Shown one piece after another: positions 57,571 to 64,000 of a stretch of 64,000 nt of DNA. Source of the stretch: Toxorhynchites rutilus septentrionalis. Its lineage: Eukaryota; Arthropoda; Insecta; Diptera; Culicidae. The notes under the pieces were generated by a model that searched no databases, was not told where the DNA came from, and worked only from the letters and a program-made list of their open reading frames with translations. Location of the stretch: positions 35,230,061-35,294,060 of the forward strand of contig NC_073744.1 in NCBI RefSeq assembly GCF_029784135.1, read 5' to 3'. The translations under genes and the position numbers were made by a program. Every line of letters starts with the position of its first letter. Positions within the stretch are counted from its first letter, which is position 1.

Positions 57571-58479
57571 ATCTCCACGAAAGTCCCGCGTTCTGATTGG
57601 TCAATTCAATCAACAATCTGTGCTTTCCCAGTTGATTTTCGTTTGGTTTGATTTTCTGCTGCAGTAAATCTCACGTTTTCATTCGGCATCTTTTATCGTG
57701 CACTATCCAACGACTAATCATCATCCTTCTGCCGTCAGCGCTCGATTGTACCACTGGTGGAGTGAACAAAGAATACTCAACAATCAAATTAAACGCTCAT
57801 TTTCAGGGCCATCACATTATTATCAAAGAGTTTAATAATGGAATTCTCCAAACATATCCAGAATCAATTTGCAATAATAGTTTAACGTAATATTACGTTA
57901 TATGCTGTCGTTTCTCGGCCACGTACCTTCTGTAAATTTTTATTGTGATTAATATTTTAAAATGTTCAAACGAGAGTATCATTTTACCGATAAATTGTGC
58001 CGAAAGTACTTTTGTCTCACAAAAAGACCCTAATGATTATGAGACCAAGTACTGCACATTTAATTTATAAGTGTTGATGGTCGATAGCGGTATGTTCATT
58101 TTGTAATTTTGTTGAAACAAAAGTTTTGAATCCACAATGGACCATTACAAATATATCTGATTTGTACAAGCATAGCCAAACACCGAAACATTGCAAAATA
58201 TTCAATTGAAATCCTCTTCTAAATCCATGTTGAATCATGTGGTGTGAAAATCACATCGCTCAGAAGATTTGAGCTGCAGAAGGAACTCTTGCGTTTCATA
58301 CATCATAAAAGCTTCAAATCCATGGATTGTCTCCGGCACCATTGCGCATGATGTTTGATGACTCTGAAATCACCCAAAAATCTCCTGTTTTCGTACATGT
58401 TCTCGTGATAGCTTACCTCCGGATTATCTTCACCGCATGAATCGTTCGAGAAATACGTTGAATAAATAGATTTAAGAGT

Positions 58480-58635
58480 GGAGGCGATCTTGCGTAGTAG
58501 TAACATTCATACCTCTCATGCTAAATATCACGAGCTCAATGCTCACTCCCATCATTCTTCCAAAAATGGAAGTATGTGATTATAGTGACATTCCAGCCAA
58601 AAGTCTGGAATGTCACTATAATAACTAAAAAACAT
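58480..58635 (+). mobile_element. Short tRNA SINE, second copy
   Basis: ggaggcgatcttgcgtagta, then acattcatacctctcatgct and gtcactataataacta match 46683-46835. The B box (cacgagctcaatgctcac) is partly kept. A duplicated tagtgacattccagcc segment lies near its 3' end. Confidence 0.65.
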
Positions 58636-59539
58636 ATATTTAAGTATCCAAAGACCAAAATACTCAAATCTATGTTTTCCTGTATTATAGTGACAAATGC
58701 AAATCACATACAACGTGTTTTTATTTATTTATTTACATCTCAAAACAATGATAATGATTTGGTCCTAATCGCAGCTGTGACAGGTGTCCTGATTTTCAAC
58801 TCCGACCAGATGGTATCCCTATGTTTGAGTTCAACGTGGTTTGACATGTGAGCTAGATTTTTTGTATCGTACACGAACATTACTCACACGTATAAAATAG
58901 CGTGCAGTGTTATGTTGAGAGCACTGACAAATTTATGAATTTCGTTAATATAAACCCATTTTTTTCACAAAATTGAACTCGGAGACGAAGTGAACTAGAA
59001 TTTTGTTTAGAATTCCTCCCAAACTGCACGCTATTTACTAATACTAACGCGAGGACCTTTATAGCATACCTGATAACTTTCTAAGTTCGTTGGTTTGGTA
59101 GACAATAAACCGTCCATTAATGGTGTAACTACTTTTTTTGCATCAGAAATCATGTTTTCGTTTCACTCTAAATGGACGTAAAAAAAGATTGTGTATGCGG
59201 GTAAAGGATTCGTACCAGGGGGAAGTAGAAATGTGGATTGTATTCAGTTGAATGAAGATTTGTATTCATTAGCCACGTCAATTAGAATAATCATTGACTA
59301 GAATTGCTCTAGAGGCGACTGAACTGAAAAGTTTAAACCCTCTTAAAGCCAAAAAGAAGAAGAAGATTGACTAGAATAGTTCATCAGTCATCCTCGGTCT
59401 CGACGCTCATCAATTCATTTTCTTGTCAATTTAAATTATGTTGAATGCGAATGCCAAAGTGATGATAGTCGAAGCGAAGCGACTGAGAGGAGAGTCAATA
59501 TTCATTTTTCATCTTTGAAGATTTCGGGCCCTGCTTCTG

Positions 59540-60830
59540 ATTGTGTATTCGATCATACACTCTCCCAAAAAGTTAGTATATATGACGAGTTTTTTGGTAA
59601 ATATTTCCAATGATTAGTAATTTTTGAATCTTTTGCATTTTGCTTGAAAAATGCTTCTTGCAGCTTTTTTCTCCATGCTGTCTGTTTTTCCTATGCTGTC
59701 AAACGTTTCTAATATAAAAAGAGCAAATGTTTTCGTCACTTGGACTTTATTTATTAACCTTTTTTGACCGAAATAGGATTGAAATTAAGGTTGTAATTTG
59801 GGTAATTCGCAATTTTTAGAAAGGAATAAGTTCAAATAATAAAATTCTAGTGTTCAGAATAATAAAAACCTAACATTTGGCGAGAAGTAAAATTGAATTA
59901 CAATTAAGTTTAGAGAAGTTTTGAAGTCAATAATACTGAAATTTCTGAAAATACCAAAACTAATTTCTGAAAATCTACCAAAATGTCAGTTATGCTCTCA
60001 TAATTTCAAACGATCATTTTTGATTAGATCATTTTTGCCCTTCATAACAATACTTTCTCTATGTGGTTTATTTTAAGAAAAAGAACTTTTTCCCCTCCTG
60101 ATTATTTACATTTCCATTGGATTCTTTTTGACAACCAATTTGATTCTATTCGCATGACCCAGATTCGTACATATTACGCGATGACAATGGTAAATAAATG
60201 TCAAATCGGCCAGTATTACCCGGTATAAGCAGACGTTGGTTCAACATATACCCTAAACATGTTATGTTTACCCAACCTTTATGCATATATTGTTATGAAT
60301 TCATTGATTTTTTGTATGCATCTTTATTCATTTATTGAACTATTTAATTTTACAACATTGTACATTCTACTAATGTTTGCATTACAAAAGATTTGGAAGC
60401 TTTTTTTAGTAATCCATTTTCTGGGTGTATCGACACAACTCGAGGATAAACAATACAATACAATACACATAAACAATACAACTGACGTTTCTCTTAGAAA
60501 CGACATTGGAAATGAGCACAGGGTCATTTTGGTATCCACTCTACTTTCTACACAAAGTTCATTTTTACACTTCACGAAACGGGAATGGGTACAACAAAGT
60601 GAAGTGAGATGTAAGCGTAGTGGGAACGTAGAAGGCCCGAGAAGTTCTCCTGAAATAGTCAAACCCATTTTTGGACCCGCAGCTTTAGAGATGGGATTTT
60701 TATGGTTTGGAGAGAATTTTCTTAAAAAACCTGGTTTAGATAGCTTACCATCAACACGAATGAATAGTCAGAATTCATGTGGAATTGATGTTAATCTTGT
60801 AAAGGAGTGAGAGATTTTCCACCTGTTTCT
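59540..60830. other. AT-rich tract, no gene accepted
   Basis: Contains a 183-codon plus-strand frame (60259-60810) without motif, signal or homologue I recognise; its N-terminal half is hydrophobic because of T-richness. Treated as chance. Confidence 0.4.
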
Positions 60831-60949
60831 ATTGTTATGTAACACTGGACACAATACAATCGGATCCCTTCTTAAGAATAAGATGAAATGTAAATACATA
60901 TTAGATATAAGATAGGTTTAAGAATTGAGTGTGATGAGTGTGATTGAGA

Positions 60950-61170
60950 GTGTGAGTGTGATCATTGTCAACATATCCTCATATCCCCTCCTTTTCCTGA
61001 AGAAAATATGTCACCCTTCTAAACTCGAGTTGACCGCGAGTAATCGGTTTCCTATATTATTAACATTAGAATTAAGGAAAAATGTATATATACTAGTAAC
61101 AATACAGTAAGGAGTTCGGCTCCTTTAAACCTATGTAACTGAGCCTGTAAAAATAAACGATTTAAATTTA
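60950..61170 (+). mobile_element. 3' end of a short retroposon
   Basis: ctcgagttgaccgcgagtaa, tcggtt, gttcggctcctttaaaccta and actgagcctgtaaaaataaa resemble 34245-34380 and the tail of the long SINE. Its 5' end is not resolved. Confidence 0.5.
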
Positions 61171-61349
61171 AAAAAATGGACACAATACAACACATCAATG
61201 AAGTTCAAATGACCAGTCTTATAAATGAAGATAGTTATTATAACCTACACTATACACTTTAATTCAATCGACTTCTTCCATATCTCTGAAAACTCAGAAA
61301 AATTGAGTGGTTTTATAGTTATGAAACGACACTGTATTTGCTGCAATGC

Positions 61350-61590
61350 CAACGGAACAGTTAGGGCGTTTAGATAGCGCTTGACATTTTACAGTTATTC
61401 AACTGCTTATCTCATGAAAAACAAAATTGTATTAAATGTGATAAATGCGTAGAAATATCTTTCCGATCTATTAAGAAATGTTCGAGTTATAAGCATTCGA
61501 AATCTTTCTTTTTTACCTGCATGTTCTGTGGTTAGGGTTTCATTTTACCCTCCATATATTCCGGTTAGACGGAGTCCCACGTCAAAATAT
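61350..61590 (-). mobile_element. Palindrome-ended element, family A, 5' part
   Basis: Complement of GACGGAGTCCCACGTCAAAA at 61568-61587, then family A sequence leftward to about 61350 (aacagttagggcgtttagat, cttgacattttacagttatt). No 3' end found, so truncated. Confidence 0.6.
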
Positions 61591-61599
61591 ATTTTACAT

Positions 61600-64000
61600 G
61601 ACACATTTTCCAAATCCTCCATACAAAGTATTTAAAAATATAAGTTGTTGATATAGACAAAAGTTCTACAAGATGTAATCAGTGCAATTTTCTGGTCGTC
61701 AACTGGAAGGCTGGACAATTACGCCTAACACTTCACCGGATATGACTCGGAACTAACAATTTCGATCAAAACAAAGATTTATACAAACTATGTACACTGT
61801 TCACATAGCTGAGCTCAATATTATTTCAAACTGTGGTTGATTTAACCCAATTTCCAAATGCATTCACTCACATCCCCATTCTTCCGACAATATTATATTT
61901 GAATTAGCACATGTTTCAAAATGCGTCCCGTTCCATTCCGGGACCGACATCGTTTGCACTAATGAAAATTGAAACTCGCTCAGCATTAACATGAAGCCCC
62001 ACTTTTTATCGGACAAAATTTGGATAAACAACAGTGGCAACAAAATGTATATACATACGCACAGATACACACACACATACAAACAGATTACATGTCAATA
62101 CATTCTGCTGAAAATTATAATTTCAAATTGATCCAACTGAACCCCGGCTGTCCCTTTTGTGTGCTAGCTCTCACACAACTCCCCGAAACATGGTTCGCAT
62201 GAAAAGAGTGAGAGAGAGAGAGACACAGCAAAAACCCAACATACGATACGAAGGTCCACTTTGAAACTTCTGCCAGTTTCGGGTTCCGTTTGAAACAGAG
62301 CCGTCCCTCCTTCTCCCGTCTCGTTGCAGCTTCCAACTTTAAGAAAACTGGGTTGTTCACTTGAGCTCGAATAAATTTTCATCGCCAAACTTAATCCTAT
62401 AGTGGAGAGGGGAGGGGTCCCAAAAGATGCTCCCGTTCCCAGCGCACCGTTTTTGGTCCATCACTCGTTGCTTGTGTAAAATTATGATCATGAACATTGA
62501 ACAGAAAATAAGTCGGCAGGATTCCGGCTCACCGGAGAGACTGGAAAAGGCCTTCTGTGCACAGCTTCCAACTTGTATGACTAAAGAACGGCCAGAATTA
62601 TTCTAAATTCACGGAAGAGGATGACATTATGGGCGTGTGCAATTGCACCCGGATAACTGCCCGAAATGGGTAGAAAATGAAAGGGAAAAATTAAACACTG
62701 TCTCTGTCGATCACTTCCAGAAGAGGAAACTTTTTCGCCAACATTTTTCGAAGATAAAATTTCACGAAATTGCCTTGGGTGTCACATAGTTAAATGCAAA
62801 ACGTATTTCAGGACTTTCCCCCATTTGAGTTCCTCCTGTTCGGATGCACACTTTGGAAGTAAGTCAGCGAAGGTCAGAAGCAGAGCCACTTGAAAGACTT
62901 TTGTTTTGTGTTCCGGTTCCATCTCCGTATTATGTCGAGCAGCTTGCAATATGACCACCAGCTGGGGCAAAGGTAGTCCAGAAAGGGATCCTGCTGTGAT
63001 GTTGTGCATGTGTGTATGTGTGTGTGTGTGTGATAACGCCTAATACGCTCCGTCATCGTCTGCGTTGGAGACAAGAACACTGCTGCGAATTTCGGGATGG
63101 CAAATCTACTCTCGAGTAAAGATGTGCTTTGAAACTTTCTCGGAAACACCAGGAAGCACACGAAAAAGTGACTGAAGTATCTGGTAGCGGGTGTCAGTGC
63201 AAAACCAATAAGAAAACATCGACGTGTGCTCAACTCTATTAGCCAACCGAAACAAAGCATACCAACGAGAAAAAATATGTTTGTGTGCATATGTGCGAAA
63301 AGTTTGAATAGGATCTGAGAAGGGATTTTAGATGTGAACAGGATGCTGTTGCTTTCTGTGGAAAACGTGTAAATCCGGTTCCGATGTAAGCCACCATCAT
63401 ATGCACTTTTCTGGGGAGCCACACGAAACGCAAAACTCTGCTTTATTTGGCGCTTGTGGTACGAAACAATGGTTCCGCATAAAGTCAGGGAGCGCCAGGG
63501 GATATTTAACCGAGAAAGGCTTTGTAATTGCAGGGAAATGTGGATCACATATATTGTTCCGTTTTCATCGGTATCGGTATTTCATCCGTATTTTACCTCC
63601 GAACACGTATTCGCCATGTGAAACGTCGAGTTGCTTTCTGATTTCTTTGGAAAATATTTCCCAAACAGAATTTCCAGGTGACTAAATTTTGAATACTGTC
63701 CGATAAGGTATGTATCAGCAAAATCCTAAAAACTGTAAGAAAACATTTAAGGTGATACTATACTATCCGTCTGGTAACATAATCGGTACGACACGATTCA
63801 TGCAATACAAACATTATTGCGTGTGTTTCAAATGGGTATGCGTACCAGAGATGCCAGGTTTGAATACATGTCTTCATTTTGAAGACATTTGACTTATTGT
63901 GGAGACATTTTGATGACATCATGAAATATGTGAAGATATATCAGTATGATAGCGAACGTGGGTTTTTGAGAGATATTATTTCCATGAATTGGCCGAAAAT
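61600..64000. other. Single-copy non-coding tract
   Basis: Includes (GA)n at 62206-62222 and (TG)n at 63006-63032. A 224-codon minus-strand frame (62874-63548) crosses the TG repeat and shows no domain. No gene recognised. Confidence 0.45.

Larger units (their letters stand above)
56551..58820. mobile_element. TIR element (2270 bp) inside the hAT MITE
   Basis: TAGGATTACCATCTG at the left and the complement AGGGATACCATCTG at the right are followed on both sides by tcctgattt/aaatcagga words. The flanks atatttgag (56542-56550) and atgtttgag (58821-58829) agree in 8 of 9 positions, and the intact paralogue at 48451 reads atgtttgag, confirming a target duplication of 8-9 bp. The interior holds a palindrome-ended fragment and a SINE. 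No transposase recognised. Confidence 0.65.
56376..59533 (-). mobile_element. Second hAT-type MITE copy, split by an insertion
   Basis: 59533 back to 58821 and 56550 back to 56376 align, inverted, with successive parts of 48451-49303 (gggccctg end; gcgtgcagt; caacgtggtttgaca; then tgcattttaaagtgac and gtttctccgtcaacatgact). The distal TIR is missing at about 56376. The gap is filled by the element at 56551-58820. Confidence 0.7.

Noticed and set aside
60259..60810. 183-codon plus-strand frame with hydrophobic N-terminus
   Set aside because: Hydrophobicity follows from T-rich composition. No signal-peptide logic, motif, splice or promoter support.
63006..63032. TG repeat considered as part of a regulatory site or Z-DNA element
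   Set aside because: Ordinary microsatellite; nothing else supports a function.
62874..63548. 224-codon minus-strand frame
   Set aside because: It crosses a TG/CA microsatellite (HTHTHIHT run), has no domain, and the region looks like ordinary unique non-coding DNA.
1..64000. CRISPR array, prokaryotic operons, rRNA genes, viral insertions
   Set aside because: No regularly spaced short repeats with unique spacers, no ribosomal RNA, and no recognisable viral protein in any frame. Composition and repeats are those of an insect nuclear genome.

Overview
The window looks like culicine mosquito (most likely Aedes-type) nuclear DNA. This rests on family resemblance read by eye: tRNA-derived SINEs, one with an AAG-repeat tail like mosquito Feilai SINEs; two DD37E transposons of the ITm superfamily, known from mosquitoes; Mos1/cecropia-like mariner copies; I-clade, R1-clade and Jockey-like non-LTR fragments; and many TTAA- and 8-bp-TSD inverted-repeat elements. 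I found no convincing complete host gene. AT-rich repeat blocks alternate with more GC-rich, apparently single-copy non-coding tracts (about 2.4-4.9, 19.3-20.6, 23.4-26.0, 29.7-31.0, 42.2-45.9, 52.8-55.1 and 61.6-64 kb). It probably lies inside a large intron or intergenic region.

The main signal is one recurring element type. Its 5' end reads TTTGACGTAG-NN-CTACGTC. Its 3' end carries the same 7+7 bp palindrome, then a GC-capped hairpin (for example GCGGTCGTGTC..GATACAACCGC), then abuts a T-run. I count six or seven near-complete copies (211-1944, 9037-10230, 12329-13349, 15560-16241, 16877-19334, 28493-29281, 36645-37837) and four or more partial ones. Interiors differ: 90-110 bp minisatellites, a Jockey gag fragment, or two histone H2A pseudogenes with TATA box and histone 3' stem-loop. 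Subterminal palindromes, one 3' hairpin, T-tract targets, internal minisatellites and gene cargo match the architecture of helentron-type Helitrons and their non-autonomous HINE/DINE-1-like derivatives. A separate canonical Helitron (TC...CTAG) is at 21788-23438.

Layout. 0-5 kb: palindrome-ended element with a nested SINE and Jockey gag, a Feilai-like SINE, unique DNA, a coiled-coil LINE ORF1 relic. 5-9 kb: a 548-bp SINE, a long-TIR element with an apparent empty-site paralogue, a TTAA element. 9-15.3 kb: palindrome-ended copies and a 3.35-kb hAT-type element (8-bp TSD) packed with nested repeats. 15.5-19.3 kb: hybrid copy, then the H2A-carrying copy. 20.8-23.4 kb: RT fragment, near-perfect palindrome, Helitron. 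26-27.3 kb: decayed mariner. 28-38 kb: three palindrome-ended copies, an I-clade LINE split by two short retroposons and fused to a mariner fragment. 39.8-41.9 kb: R1-clade 5' half with an open ORF1. 48.4-52.5 kb: hAT MITE, dead DD37E and apparently intact DD37E, the last two 7 bp apart. 56.4-59.5 kb: second hAT MITE copy split by a 2.27-kb TIR element. The rest is mostly unique non-coding DNA.

Only two long reading frames look intact: the DD37E transposase (338 aa) and the R1-clade ORF1 (494 aa). Everything else coding-like is broken. All family calls were made by eye without database search.
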